Below are positions 1 to 11,787 of a stretch of DNA of 64,000 nucleotides, piece after piece. The position numbers were made by a program, and so were the translations under genes. The notes under the pieces are model-generated. The model was not told the origin of the DNA. It was given only the letters and a program-made list of their open reading frames with translations, and searched no databases. Each line of letters begins with the position of its first letter. Position 1 is the first letter of the stretch. The DNA lies in NCBI RefSeq assembly GCF_037325665.1, contig NC_090253.1, positions 37,452,894 through 37,516,893 on the forward strand, given 5' to 3'. This stretch comes from Littorina saxatilis (lineage: Eukaryota; Mollusca; Gastropoda; Littorinimorpha; Littorinidae).

Positions 1-664
1 GAATCAGGAACCGACAAGGAATAAGATGAAAGTGTTTTTAAATTGATTTGGACAATTTAATTTTGATAATAATTTTTATATATTTAATTTTCAGAGCTTG
101 TTTTTAATCCGAATATAACATATTTATATGTTTTTGGAATCAGCAAATGATGGAGAATAAGATGAACGTAAATTTGGATCGTTTTATAAATTTTTATTTT
201 TTTTTACAATTTTCAGATTTTTAATGACCAAAGTCATTGATTAATTTTTAAGCCACCAAGCTGAAATGCAATACCGAAGTCCGGGCTTTGTCGAAGATTA
301 CTTGACCAAAATTTCAACCAATTTGGTTGAAAAATGAGGGCGTGACAGTGCCGCCTCAACTTTCACGAAAAGCCGGATATGACGTAATCAAAGACATTTA
401 TCAAAAAAATGAAAAAAATATTCGGGGATTTCATACCCAGGAACTCTCATGTCAAATTTCATAAAGATCGGTCCAGTAGTTTAGTCTGAATCGCTCAACA
501 CACACACACAGACACACACACACGCACACACGCACACACGCACACACGCACACACGCACACACACCTACACACACACATGCATACACACACACACATACA
601 CCACGACCCTCGTTTCGATTCCCCCTCTATGTTAAAACATTTAGTCAAAACTTGACTAAATGTA
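1..664 (+). mobile_element. Family A MITE-like element, left part cut by window edge
   Basis: This is the right two thirds of a dispersed element seen nine times here. Conserved landmarks are an AT-rich core, the block TGAGGGCGTGACAGTGCCGC, a variable CA tract after GAATCGCTC, and a right end with the short palindrome TTTAGTCAAAACTTGACTAAA. Full copies are about 0.87 kb and begin AACAAGTCGCGTAAGGCG. No protein is encoded. The superfamily is unknown to me; the name is mine. Confidence 0.8.
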
Positions 665-1862
665 AAAACAATATGTAACACCAATTATATAATTGGGAAA
701 GAAATCTTGTCGCAGTTCGCCGACAGCTCGAGTCACCCACAATGAAATGTTTGTACGATCGACTGCACTTAAATTAGCGGCTACATTGACATAAGTGAAG
801 TACATAAATGTGCAAAACAATTTGCCCATAGAACAATATTTTTACACATCACCATACATGTCTTGAGCTGTCTTGAGACAGGAAAAAAACAACCAGCGTT
901 AAATGGAACAAAATGTTTACACTTTGGCAAACATGTGAATAAAAAGTAGTTAAAATGTGAAGTTGGTTCTGCGAACAACAAAATGTTTACATATGCATTG
1001 TGCACAGAGAAGCAAAATGTTTACAGATCACCATGCATATGTATAGAGAAAAACACTCACACAACGCTAAATATGCAAATGAACTGTGTGCACATCGTCA
1101 TGCATACAATTGGGAGCTGGAGAAAAAGACAGCATTAATGATCGCAATGAAGATCACTATCATAGGTGCACATCAGTACACCCGTACTTGCAAAAAGTAC
1201 AGCAAAAGTACAGTTTGTTTACACACAAACACACACACACAGTAGCAAACTCAAAGGGATTGAGAAAATGCAATCATGTGCAAAATGAACAAAATATCAA
1301 TGTATATGTAACAACTAAAACCACACACAACACACTGAACTAAAGTTGCAAAGGTGTGTACAAAGAGAATAAAAACAAATATTTACACATCACCAACTTA
1401 GGTTTGAAATGATCTGAATGCAAACATAGTTGCACATCCAGTCACTCTGTGAGGCAAGTACCTAACTTTGACAACAAAAGCTATCTTTCCAGACCATCAT
1501 CAACCAATTTTCAGATGCAGAACACATGTAATTGTAAAAAGTACATCAATAGTTTGTTCACACACTGTAGCAGCTAAATTGGGTGTGGGTTGTGGATCAT
1601 GGTGTTACACATCAGCAAATAGGAATGAAAAAGTAACCCATTAGTAAAAATACAGTGGGTTCTGTCGTTAAATTGTGCCCTTTTATGAGATTTCAGTCAA
1701 TGTGGACAGTCTGAGAATTCAGTCAATGTGACAAAATGATTTTGTCACGCTTCAATTAATGCATGCTAGTTAAAATGTGTAAAAACAATATGTAACACCA
1801 ATTATATAATTGGGAAAGAAATCTTGTCGCAGTTCGCCGACAGTTCGAGTCACCTACAATGA
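665..1862. other. Gene-free AT-rich stretch with an 80-bp direct repeat
   Basis: I see no gene. A segment of about 80 bp beginning TGTAAAAACAATATGTAACA occurs at about 660-742 and again at about 1778-1862 with few differences. Degenerate repeats of a motif like AAAATGTTTACACATCACCA are scattered between. The second copy runs straight into the family B array. Confidence 0.6.
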
Positions 1863-2249
1863 AGAGTGGACAAAGTTGTCGATGCCTGAACACTAACAGC
1901 AACGGAAAAGAGAGTGATGTCCCTTTATCTGTCGCCTTGTCTGCGGAAGAGAATGACGTCCCCCTATGTGAGGAAAATGAAGAAAAACAATATATAGATT
2001 GTACACGGGTGTTTGGGTAAAGTTGAACTTTAGCGTGTTAAATTCATAGCTCATAATTCAGTGGCATTTAAGTCTCTAAATTTGTAGAACGTGCATTTGC
2101 AATTACCCAAATTAATTAAAAATGCTGACATTTTTAGAACCTGCATTTGCTATGACACAAATTAATGAAAAATGCTGAAGTTTGGAGCACAATCATCTGT
2201 CAATCAATTGCGAAAGAATACAGCGTTGAAAGAGCATAGCAAAATCAAA
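1863..2249 (+). repeat. Family B unit 1 with exon-like segment
   Basis: First unit of a diverged tandem array. From about 1880 to 2020 one frame stays open and reads a short acidic peptide (…DVPLSVALSAEENDVPLCEE…) followed by GGGTAAAG, which could be a stop or a splice donor. The rest is AT-rich and contains the block starting GCGTGTTAAATTCATAGCTC that recurs in all units. The function is unknown. Confidence 0.6.
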
Positions 2250-2539
2250 GGCCCGGTAGCTCAGTTGGTAGAGCACTGGACTTGTGATCGAAAGGTCGCA
2301 GCTTCGAATTCGGGCCGGGACGGACACGGGTCAACTTTATGTGCAGACCCAGAGACGGAAGCTATGTCCCACCCCCGTGTCATCACAATGGCACGTAAAA
2401 GACCTTGGTCATTCTGCCATAAGTGCAGGTGGCTGAATACACCTAAACACGCAGACACCTGGGTAGCGCGACTCCGTTGCTGCTAGCTTTCCACTGGGAG
2501 GAAGCGACCCGAATTTCCCAGCGATGGGACAATAAAGTA
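2250..2539 (+). mobile_element. tRNA-derived SINE (family H)
   Basis: The head is tRNA-like, with A box TAGCTCAGTTGGTAGAGCAC and B box CTTCGAATTCGGGCC. An unrelated body follows, ending in a short conserved 3' region (GGGAGGAAGCGACC…) and AATAAAGTAA. The matching empty site is in the next family B unit near 3705-3730, where AGCAAAATCAAA continues directly into ATGTCGGC. The stem pairing is imperfect, so it is not called as a functional tRNA gene. Confidence 0.8.
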
Positions 2540-3310
2540 AACAAGTCGCGTAAGGCGAAAATACAATATTTAGTCAAGTAGCTGTCGAACTCACAGAATG
2601 AAACTGAACGCAATGCCATTTTTCAGCAAGACCGTATACTCGTAGCATCGTCAGTCCACCGCTCATGGCAAAGGCAGTGAAATTGACAAGAAGAGCGGGG
2701 TAGTAGTTGCGCTAAGAAGGATAGCACGCTTTTCTGTACCTCTCTTTGTTTTAACTTTCTGAGCGTGTTTTTAATCCAAACATATCATATCTATATGTTT
2801 TTGGAATCAGGAACCGACAAGGAATAAGATGAAAGTGTTTTTAAATTGATTTGGACAATTTAATTTTGATAATAATTTTTATATATTTAATTTTCAGAGC
2901 TTGTTTTTAATCCGAATATAACATATTTATATGTTTTTGGAATCAGCAAATGATGGAGAATAAGATAAACGTAAATTTGGATCGTTTTATAAATTTTTAT
3001 TTTTTTTTACAATTTTCAGATTTTTAATGACCAAAGTCATTAATTAATTTTTAAGCCACCAAGCTGAAATGCAATACCGAAGTCCGGGCTTCGTCGAAGA
3101 TTACTTGACCAAAATTTCAACCAATTTGGTTGAAAAATGAGGGCGTGACAGTGCCGCCTCAACTTTCACGAAAAGCCGGATATGACGTAATCAAAGACAT
3201 TTATCAAAAAAATGAAAAAAACGTTCGGGGATTTCATACCCAGGAACTCTCATGTCAAATTTCATAAAGATCGGTCCAGTAGTTTAGTCTGAATCGCTCT
3301 ACACACACAC

Positions 3311-3341
<31 letters not shown>

Positions 3342-3418
3342 CACGCACATACACCACGACCCTCGTTTCGATTCCCCCTCGATGTTAAAATATTTAGTCA
3401 AAACTTGACTAAATATAA
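2540..3418 (+). mobile_element. Family A element, full length
   Basis: A complete copy running from AACAAGTCGCG to the right-end palindrome ending TTGACTAAATAT. The internal microsatellite here is (ACAG)n. It lies directly against the 3' end of the SINE at 2250 and, with it, interrupts a family B unit. Confidence 0.85.
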
Positions 3419-3439
3419 AAATGAAAATGAAATGAAAAT

Positions 3440-4975
3440 GACATGAAAATGTAGGCTAAGACACGTGGTGAAGCGAACAAATTCTCCATCTGTATGAGCG
3501 TGTTAAATTCATAGCTCATAATTCAGAGGCATTTTAGTCTCGAAATTTGTGGAACTGGCACTTGCAATCACCCAAATTAAATAAAAATGGTGAAGTTTGG
3601 AGCACAATCATCTGTCAATCAATTGCGAAAGAATGCAGCGTTGAAATTCTATATTCTACAGACGTTCGGATGAACCCAGTCCATATCAAGAAAGAAGAAA
3701 GAGCATAGCAAAATCAAAATGTCGGCTAAGACACGTGATGAAGCGAAAAAATTCTTTTGGGATTTACCGGGATTGCCTGGTCGATGCCTGAACACTAACA
3801 GCAGCGGAAGAGAGTGGACATCCCCCCATCTGTCGCCTTGTCTGCGGAAGAATTCCTATGTGAAGAAAATGAGGAAAAAGAATATATAGATTGTACACAG
3901 GTGTATGGGTAAATTTGAACTTTAGCGTGTTAAATTCCTAGCTCATAATTCAGAGGCATTTTAAGTCTGCAAATGATTAGAACCTGTATTTGCAATTACC
4001 CAAATTAATCAAAAATGGTGAAGTTTGGAGCACAATCATCCGTCAATTAATTGGGATTTACCTGTCAAATGTGGACTAAGTTGTCGACGCCTGGTCGATG
4101 CCTGAACACTAACAGCAGCGGAAGAGAGTGGACATCCCCCTATCTGTCGCCTTGTCTGCGGAAGAAAACGACGTCTTCCTATGTGAAGAAAATGAGGAAA
4201 AAGAATATATAGATTGTACACATGTGTATAGGTAAAGTTGAACTTTAGCGTGTTAAATTCATAGCTCATAATTCAGAGGCATTTTAAGTCTCCAAATGAG
4301 TAGAACGTGCACTTGCAAAATGGTGAAGTTTGGAGCACAATCATCCTTCAATTAATTGGGATTTACCTGTCAAGTGTGGACAAAGTTTTCGATGCCTGGT
4401 CGATGCCTGAACACTAACAGCAGCGGAAGAGAGTGGACATCCCCCTATCTGTCGCGCCAATTAATTGGGATTTACCTGTCAAGTGTGGACAAAGTTGTTG
4501 ATGCCTGGTCGATGCCTGAACACTAACAGCAGCGGAAGAGAGTGGACATCCTCCTATCTGTCGCCTTGTCTGCCGAAGAGAATGACGTCTTCCCATGTGA
4601 AGAAAATGAGGAAAAAGAAAATGAGGAAAAAGAATATATAGATTGTACACAGGTGTATGGGTAAATTTGAACTTTAGCGTGTTAAATTCATAGCTCATAA
4701 TTCAGAGGCATTAAAGTCTCCAAATTTGTAGAACGTGCACTTGCAATCACCCAAATAAATTAAAAATGATGAAATTTGTAGAACCTGCATTTGCGATCAA
4801 TTAATTGGGATTTACCTGTCAAGTGTGGACAAAGTTGTCGATGCCTGAACACTAACAGCAGGGGAAGAGAGTGGACATCCCCCTATCTGTCGCCTTGTCT
4901 GCGGAAGAGAATGACGTCTTCCTATGTGAAGAAAATGAGGAAAAAGAATATATAGATTGTACACAGGTGTATGGG
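3440..4975 (+). repeat. Family B tandem array, units 2 to 6
   Basis: Repeated blocks alternate between an AT-rich part (GCGTGTTAAATTCATAGCTC…) and an exon-like part (CGATGCCTGAACACTAACAG…GATTGTACACAGGTGTATGGG). Exon-like parts lie near 3779-3912, 4094-4232, 4399-4456 (truncated), 4508-4671 and 4839-4975. Two length changes between copies are multiples of three: 9 nt missing in the copy at 3779 and a 15-nt duplication in the copy at 4508. Near 3719 an ATG opens a short frame beginning MSAKTRDEAKKFFWDL. No family is recognised. Confidence 0.65.
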
Positions 4976-5316
4976 TTTGTTCGTTCATGGGCTGAAACTC
5001 CAACAGCTTTTACGTGTATGACCGTTTTTACCCCGCCATTTAGGCAGCCATACGCCGCTTTCGGAGGAAGCACGCTGGGTATTTTCGTGTTTCTATAACC
5101 CACCGAACTCTGACATGGATTACAGGATCTTTTTCGTGCGCACTTGGTCTTGTGCTTGCGTGTACACACGGGGGTGTTCGGACACCGAGGAGAGTCTGCA
5201 CACAAAGTTGACTCTGAGAAATAAATCTCTCGCCGAACGTGGGGACGAACTCACGCTGACAGCGGCCAACTGGATACAAATCCAGCGCGCTACCGACTGA
5301 GCTACATCCCCGCCCA
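4976..5316 (-). mobile_element. tRNA-derived SINE (family E)
   Basis: Read on the minus strand it begins GGGCGGGGATGTAGCTCAGT and continues with GGTAGCGCGCTGG, a tRNA-like A box; a B-box-like GTGAGTTCGTCCCC follows. It is flanked by the direct repeat GTGTATGGG (4967-4975 and 5317-5325), which restores the family B sequence when removed. That shows retroposition into a family B unit. Confidence 0.88.
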
Positions 5317-5432
5317 GTGTATGGGTAAATTTTAACTTTAGCGTGTTAAATTCATAGCTCATAATTCAGAGGCATTAAAGTCTCCAAATGTGTAGAACGT
5401 GCACTTGCAATCACCCAAATAATTAAAAAAAT
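5317..5432 (+). repeat. Family B remainder
   Basis: This AT-rich family B block (GCGTGTTAAATTCATAGCTC…) continues after the SINE insertion and ends where the coiled-coil ORF sequence begins. Confidence 0.6.
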
Positions 5433-5897
5433 GCTGACATTTGTAGAACCTGAGGCATTGAAGGAGGGTGCCTTGATTGATGTCACTGGTGGTGTGGGAG
5501 TTGACGTCAATGGTGCCACTGGTGGTGTGCCAGAGGGTGGCACTGATGTCGACGTTTCCACTGATGTTGACGTTTGCACTGATGATGTGCCAGAGGGAGC
5601 GGGTGCAACGGATGGTGTGTTTTTTGGTAGATTTTTGATTTGTTCTGTGAGAGCTTTGTTTTGGCGGTGTAAAGTTGAAACTTGCAGTTTAAGTTTGTCT
5701 AATTTTCCGATGACTTGCTCCACACGGGCATTGTGATTTTGCCGTAGCAGAATGAGTTCTTGCTGTGTTTGCTGAGATGTAGTTCCTTCTTGACTGGACA
5801 CTTGTATATATGCCAAGTCTTTGGCAGTGTTCAGCTGCAGGGATTTCAGGTCTTCAATGACTCTGAAAAGAGTACAATGCGGTGGTTGATAAGCCAT
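5352..5897 (-). CDS. Uncharacterised coiled-coil ORF with P/S/T-rich tail
   Basis: An ORF of 181 codons with ATG at 5897. Residues about 10-90 look like a coiled coil (VIEDLKSLQLNTAKDLAYIQ, then QNHNARVEQVIGKLDKLKLQ). A Pro/Ser/Thr/Val-rich linker follows to about residue 150. The last 25-30 residues read family B repeat DNA, so the natural 3' end is probably a splice site or is lost. No family is recognised; it could be an exon of a host gene or part of a mobile element. No neighbour supports a function. Confidence 0.35.
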   Translation of the reverse strand: MAYQPPHCTLFRVIEDLKSLQLNTAKDLAYIQVSSQEGTTSQQTQQELILLRQNHNARVEQVIGKLDKLKLQVSTLHRQNKALTEQIKNLPKNTPSVAPAPSGTSSVQTSTSVETSTSVPPSGTPPVAPLTSTPTPPVTSIKAPSFNASGSTNVSIFLIIWVIASARSTHLETLMPLNYEL

Positions 5898-6975
5898 GTT
5901 GTTGCTGAAAGAGAAAAGTGCACAGTGTTGAAAGTGATTTTATCTTTTTGAAAGTGATTTGATGTTTTTTAAGACAGATGTTCCAAATAAATAAAAAAAG
6001 TGTTTAGTTTCGTAAGGGGGGGGGGGGGGTGAGGGGTGGCGGAGCGGGGATGAAAACTGTCAATATACAAAACTAATTTCTTCTTCTTTATTTTGAAGAT
6101 GGGAGTTATTTTGTACAGAAATATTGAAAACTCGGCAGGTTTCAAGTAGAAGGGAAGCTACTGCTGCTTCAGCAACCTAACGTCGTTGAATTGCGTAGAT
6201 TGTTTTCCTTGGCACAGTGGATTTTTCGCGTGGCTATAAATAGATTCGACCTTTGCACTTTTACAGTGAGGACAACGGGTGAAAGCGTTGTGGACAGTGA
6301 CCTTCTAAAAATAGAATATCTGAAGCTGCTTGTCATACTGTAGCATTCTGATCAGTCATCGCTCAACGGCTATCGCGAGTTATCTCAGAGAATGAGCCGT
6401 ACTCATTTTGACCTGAGTTGAGGATGATACCGTAGCTGTGATGGGAAGATGAAACTTTCTCATTCAGTATTCTTGCAAATACCGTACGTGATTGACGCCA
6501 CACGAAGGAAGGGAGATAAACGCGAAAAACACTGCGCTTAGAGCACGTGTTGAAAATTTTCATCGACCAGGTCCTGACTATTAATGGTTGCGAGGAAACG
6601 ATGGGAGGGGTAGTATTAGTGGCAATATTTTGAAGATGGGAGGGATTTTGTACACGAATTGCACTACTTAGATGTACTAACCTGTGCAGAAAAGCGGTGG
6701 TCGTTGTGAAGTGAGAAAAGCGCTGGTCGTTGTGAAGTGAAGAGATAGAGCCGAAAATAAAGTGTTTAGTTTCGTAAGGGGGGGAAGAGATAGAGCCGAA
6801 AAAAAAGTGTTTAGTTTCGTAAGGGGGGGGGGGGGGACTTCTAAAAATAGTAACGGGAATATGGATTGAGCGTTGTAGACAGTGACCTTCTAAAAATAGT
6901 AACTGGAATATGGATTGACGCCACACAAAGGAAGGGAGATAAACGCGCAAAACACTGAAGAACATAAGGAAGAGT
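5898..6975. repeat. Internally duplicated gene-free region with G tracts
   Basis: Several short blocks recur. AGTGTTTAGTTTCGTAAGG followed by a G run occurs at about 5999, 6757 and 6808, with runs of 14 G at 6016-6029 and 6823-6836. The block GACGCCACAC…GAAGGGAGATAAACGCG occurs at about 6493 and 6913. CAGTGACCTTCTAAAAATAG occurs near 6295 and 6880. A minus ORF across it (6363-6965) is built from these duplications and is not called as a gene. Confidence 0.5.
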
Positions 6976-7159
6976 TACTCCCTTTCGACGACGTCAAATG
7001 TAACCGAGTGTTGAAACACCACAATCACCTTTGAAGGCGAAGTCCTCTCATACGGCATTGAGAATTTTAGAGCTTATTTGTAAGCCCTATATTAACTGTT
7101 ATGGCTTCTCAAAGGAAGGCCAGAACATACAGTGAAACAAAAGCCGCCAGACCCCATCA

Positions 7160-7161
<2 letters not shown>

Positions 7162-7228
<67 letters not shown>

Positions 7229-7275
7229 ACACAGAAGCCGTATATATCTATCTATATATATAAATAGATAGAGAT
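7162..7275. repeat. (AC)n microsatellite plus TATC/TAGA tract
   Basis: A nearly pure AC tract of about 65 bp is followed by ATCTATCTATATATATAAATAG-like sequence. Flanking DNA to about 7660 shows no gene. Confidence 0.9.
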
Positions 7276-7756
7276 AGATGACAGTGGATTTTTCGACCTT
7301 TGCACTTTTACGGGTTTTCTGCAGCATTTCTGAATAATGTTATCATCCGCCGAAGCATCTTTTTCCGCAGCAAAACATTTTACTGCAGTAAAATTGAAAT
7401 AAATAATGCTGCGTGCTGTCCTTTTATTGCAGAAAACCTTCTTACATTTTTTCCGCAGCATTTTGTACTAGCTCATGATAATATTGGATCACGTGAGTTC
7501 CCTCTATGTTGAGAGATGGACTCGTACAAAATTACCCGGAAAACACTAAGCGCCGAATGACTTCGTTGCCTGAAAAAAGTCATGATCCAGGACAACTACC
7601 TCCTAATCGTGTGCCTCCTTTGCTGGCTGGCTAACGGATGACAGCCACTCCAATTCAAAATTATATTGAAGGTAAAAGTGGGGGGGGGGGGATTAGCAAC
7701 CGACGACTATTCAGTGACGAAACAGCGAGAGACTGCTGAGAGAGAGAGACAGAGAC

Positions 7757-7760
<4 letters not shown>

Positions 7761-7827
<67 letters not shown>
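7761..7827. repeat. (ACAG)n microsatellite
   Basis: About 17 tandem ACAG units lie inside a wider GA-rich tract (7725-7860). The surrounding 7860-8300 stretch has no convincing gene. Confidence 0.9.
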
Positions 7828-8319
7828 GGCAGCGACAGAAAGAGGAAGTGAGAGACAGAGAGTGTTCGAATATCTAGTTTAACAGAAAATTATGCATAAA
7901 ACCGGATTTTGCGTCTGAGGCCCCATTCGCGACGGTCTTCAACCCGGTGTACGATCATCTCGCATATTTGACCGCCTCTCGCCTACACGCTCTAACGAAT
8001 GATTCCAACCCGACAATAGCACTCCTTTGCATCAAGTATGATTCCTTTGTCACTAAGACTCCCGTACCGAAGCTGAATACGAGCTGGTTTTGTAAAAACA
8101 AGCGTATTTCTACATTTGAAACCCACCGAGCAGCCATTTCCGGTGCTTCGTCACCACGATTTCTCGTTTTAACATTTAAATACGGGAAAACGCAAATCCT
8201 TCTTCGACATATTATGCATTTCGAAACAAAGTTAGTCATCGCAGATGCAGTAGGTCACCTTTAATCTAGACAGAAATCAACAACTTTGTGGTAAAACTGG
8301 AAAATGCAGGCCGAATCGA

Positions 8320-8810
8320 GTGTTACTCACCGTACACCAGCTTACCACTGTATAGCCGGTTATCCCCCGTGTCCCTTAGACCTACAACCAGTCTGTCTCG
8401 TACCTGGTCTTCTGTGTCCTTGTATTCACAGTGGGCTACGAGCGATCGAAGACACCGGTAGAATTCCTCTACAGTTTCCCCTTGCTTCTGTTTTCTCTCT
8501 TGGAACGTTGTCCTTTCGTGAATTATGTTCTTTTTGACTGTAAAGTATGCGTCCAACTCTTGAATGAGAGTTTCAAAGTCCTGTGCCTGTTCTTCTTCTC
8601 CCTCTTCTGTAGCAGTACTGACTGGAAGAGCCTGAAAAACCTTCTCGGACTCTGGCCCCATCACGTAGAGGAGCGTGTCCCTCTGAACTGCAACTGTTTT
8701 GGCTGAAAGTTTTGAAGCGCTGCGAAACCTTTTGAATTCTTGACTCCATGCGGGCCATTCCGCCGCCCTCGAAGCTGAACTGTTTTGGGGGGTCGAGACG
8801 TAGCATGGTT
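8320..8810 (-). mobile_element. Ty3/Gypsy-like LTR retrotransposon gag fossil
   Basis: The minus strand encodes a retrotransposon gag-type segment, with matches to the family pattern such as FQERKQKQGETVEEFYRCLR and a following HCEY…VRDRLVVGL stretch. Only part of gag is visible. No protease, reverse transcriptase, integrase or flanking LTR was recognised nearby. The element is broken, with at least a couple of breaks, and is best read as an old incomplete copy. The family assignment is by motif only. Confidence 0.6.
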
Positions 8811-9339
8811 TGTTTTCAATTCGTCTTTACTTCTGACACCCGAGGTGCGTTGCATAGAGCGTTTCGATCTGTTCGCGAAGAGACAAACAGTTTTCATGTT
8901 GTAGGAAACGCTATGTTCGCGGCGAACTGTTCGCGGCGAACTCAATTCTACCCTCTCTACCTATTTTCAAGTAAATGGACCCATCTCTTCGCTGACAGCC
9001 GAGTCAATGCATGTATATTGGGGGCGATCATCCGAACAGTCGCTTTGTACTTGGAACAGCCCTCCCTATACCCGCACTGACAAAAGTAGACGAGTCCAAT
9101 CGCTTACAGCTCAGTCCATGAGTACATTTTAGGGGTGACGGTATGCAGTGGCCCTCAGGATATCTGTGTGTGTGTGTGTGTGTTTGAGTTTCGTACCCCA
9201 CGTGGAGAAGCAGGGCCTTTCCTTTTCTTTTTTTTGGTGGTCAGATTTGACAGTTAGATTTCTTGTCGAGTCCGTGGAAAAGCGTTGTGGTCTTCATTTC
9301 ATTCAATAAAGGTGAATGTTTAGGAGTAAAAAGCCCGTG

Positions 9340-9344
9340 TGCGC

Positions 9345-9392
<48 letters not shown>

Positions 9393-9508
9393 CGTGTCTC
9401 TGTCTTTCTCTTTCTCTCTCTGTTCGTCTGTCTGTCTCTCCCTCTCTTTCTTTTTCTGTCGCGATCTCTCTACCTGTCTCTCTTTCTCTCTCTCTCTGTC
9501 TCTCTCTT

Positions 9509-9546
<38 letters not shown>

Positions 9547-9674
9547 TGTTCGTCTGTCTGTCTCTTCTTCCCTTTCTTTTTCTTTCTCGATCTCTCTATC
9601 TGTCTCTCTCTCGCCCCCCTCGCCCTTCCGCACACACGCGCGCGTATACACACACACACACACGCACACACACA

Positions 9675-9706
<32 letters not shown>

Positions 9707-9904
9707 AACACACACACATATATGTTTACATACACACATACACACGCGCGCACTCACTCACTCACACACATTAACATAAACCAACAGTGATACACACATA
9801 AACACAAACAAGCACACACACACACACACACACACAGCCATTGCCATACGAACACGCAAATACACCCACACACTTCATTGCACACAGATATGAAGGTGGG
9901 GGAG

Positions 9905-9965
<61 letters not shown>
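9340..9965. repeat. Composite simple repeat: TC tract, CA tract, GA tract
   Basis: A polypyrimidine stretch (TCTC with CTTT and CTGT variants, about 9345-9620) is followed by CA-rich sequence (about 9630-9845) and a nearly pure GA tract (about 9908-9965). Long ORFs in all frames here are low-complexity artefacts. Confidence 0.9.
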
Positions 9966-9971
<6 letters not shown>

Positions 9972-10080
9972 TCCTCTTTATGCCTCATCACAATAACACG
10001 CACGTGTCACTATCTGCACACATTCTTCTCGCTCTGACTTTTTGTGGACGTCAGCCTTTTAAAACTTGACTCTGTCCGAT
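9850..10080. repeat. Paralogous segment matching 11920-12790
   Basis: The sequence around the GA tract (left: AATACACCCACACA; right: CTCATCACAATAA…CATTCTTCTC…GATCTCGTGAAA) matches both flanks of the 11920-12790 region. In this copy the GA tract is uninterrupted; in the other a LINE 3' end lies within it. Confidence 0.6.
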
Positions 10081-10121
10081 CTCGTGAAAAAAGCAGACAA
10101 CGCGATCTTGCAGCAAATACA

Positions 10122-10336
10122 AAACAAGTCGCGTAAGGCGAAAATACAATATTTAGTCAAGTAGCTGTCGAACTCACAGAATGAAACTGAACGCAACGCA
10201 ACGCAGCAAGACCGTATACTCGTAGCATCGTCAGTCCACCGCCCGTGGCAAAGGCAGTGCACGTGGAATTGACAAGAAGAGCGGGGTATTCGTTGCGCTG
10301 AGAAGGATAGCACGCTTTTCTGTACCTCTCTTTGTT
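10122..10336 (+). mobile_element. Family A element, left portion of an interrupted copy
   Basis: Begins AACAAGTCGCGTAAGG and stops at CTCTCTTTGTT, exactly where an inverted family A copy starts. The missing remainder resumes at 11204. Confidence 0.85.
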
Positions 10337-10399
10337 ATATTTAGTCAAGTTTTGACTAAATAATTTAACGTAGAGGGGGGAATCGAGACGAGGGTCGTG

Positions 10400-10450
<51 letters not shown>

Positions 10451-11203
10451 TGTCTGTCTGTGTGTGTGTGTAGAGCGATTCAGACTAAACTACTGGACCG
10501 ATCTTTATGAAATTTGACATGAGAGTTCCTGGGTATAAAATCCCCATACATTTTTTTCATTTTTTTGATAAATGTCTTTGATGACATCATATCCGGCTTT
10601 TCGTGAAAGTTGAGGCGGCACTGTCACGCCCTCATTTTTCAACCAAATTGGTTGAAATTTTGGTCAAGTAATCTTCGACGAAGCCCGGGGTTCGGTATTG
10701 CATTTCAGCTTGGTGGCTTAAAAATTAATTAATGACTTTGGTCATTAAAAATCTGAAAATTGTAAAAAAAAATAAAAATTTATAAAACGATCCAAATTTA
10801 CGTTTATCTTATTCTCCATCATTTGCTGATTCCAAAAACATATAAATATGTTATATTCGGATTAAAAACAAGCTCTGAAAATTAAATATATAAAAATTAT
10901 TATCAAAATTAAATTGTCCAAATCAATTTAAAAACACTTTCATCTTATTCCTAGTCGGTTCCTGATTCCAAAAACATATAGATATGATATGTTTGGATTA
11001 AAAACACGCTCAGAAAGTTAAAACAAAGAGAGGTACAGAAAAGCGTGCTATCCTTCTTAGCGCAACTGCTACCCCGCTCTTCTTGTCAATTTCACTGCCT
11101 TTGCCATGAGCGGTGGACTGACGATGCTACGAGTATACGGTCTTGCTGAAAAATGGCAGCTACTTGACTAAATATTGTATTTTCGCCTTACGCGACTTGT
11201 TTT
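10337..11203 (-). mobile_element. Family A element inserted into another family A element
   Basis: A complete copy in reverse orientation: it starts with the palindrome ATTTAGTCAAGTTTTGACTA and ends CGCGACTTGT. The outer copy is split at a run of T. The internal microsatellite is (TG)n. Confidence 0.85.
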
Positions 11204-11746
11204 AACTTTCTGAGCGTGTTTTTAATCCAAACATATCATATCTATATATTTTTGGAATCAGGAACCGACAAGGAATAAGATGAAAGTGTTTTTAAATTGA
11301 TTTCGAAAAAAAAATTTTGATAATAATTTTTATATATTTAATTTTCAGAGCTTGTTTTTAATCCGAATATAACATATTTATATGTTTTTGGAATCAGCAA
11401 ATGATGGAGAATAAGATAAACGTAAATTTGGATCGTTTTATAAATTTTTATTTTTTTTTACAATTTTCAGATTTTTAATGACCAAAGTCATTAATTAATT
11501 TTTAAGCCACCAAGCTGAAATGCAATACCGAACCCCGAGCTTCGTCGAAGAGTACTTGACCAAAATTTCAACCAATTTGGTTGAAAAATGAGGGCGTGAC
11601 AGTGCCGCCTCAACTTTCACGAAAAGCCGGATGTGACGTCATCAAAGACATTTATCAAAAAAATGAAAAAAACGTTCGGGGATTTCATACCCAGGAACTC
11701 TCATGTCAAATTTAATAAAGATCGGTCCAGTAGTTTAGTCTGAATC

Positions 11747-11787
<41 letters not shown>

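Noticed and set aside
2250-2322. Possible functional tRNA gene
   Set aside because: The anticodon stem pairs poorly, and the segment is the head of a longer SINE.
6363-6965. 200-codon minus ORF
   Set aside because: Composed of short duplicated non-coding blocks and G tracts; no domain.
9241-9790. Long ORFs on both strands encoding Ser/Leu, Arg/Glu or Cys/Val repeats
   Set aside because: They translate TC, GA and CA microsatellites in several frames at once and have no domain.
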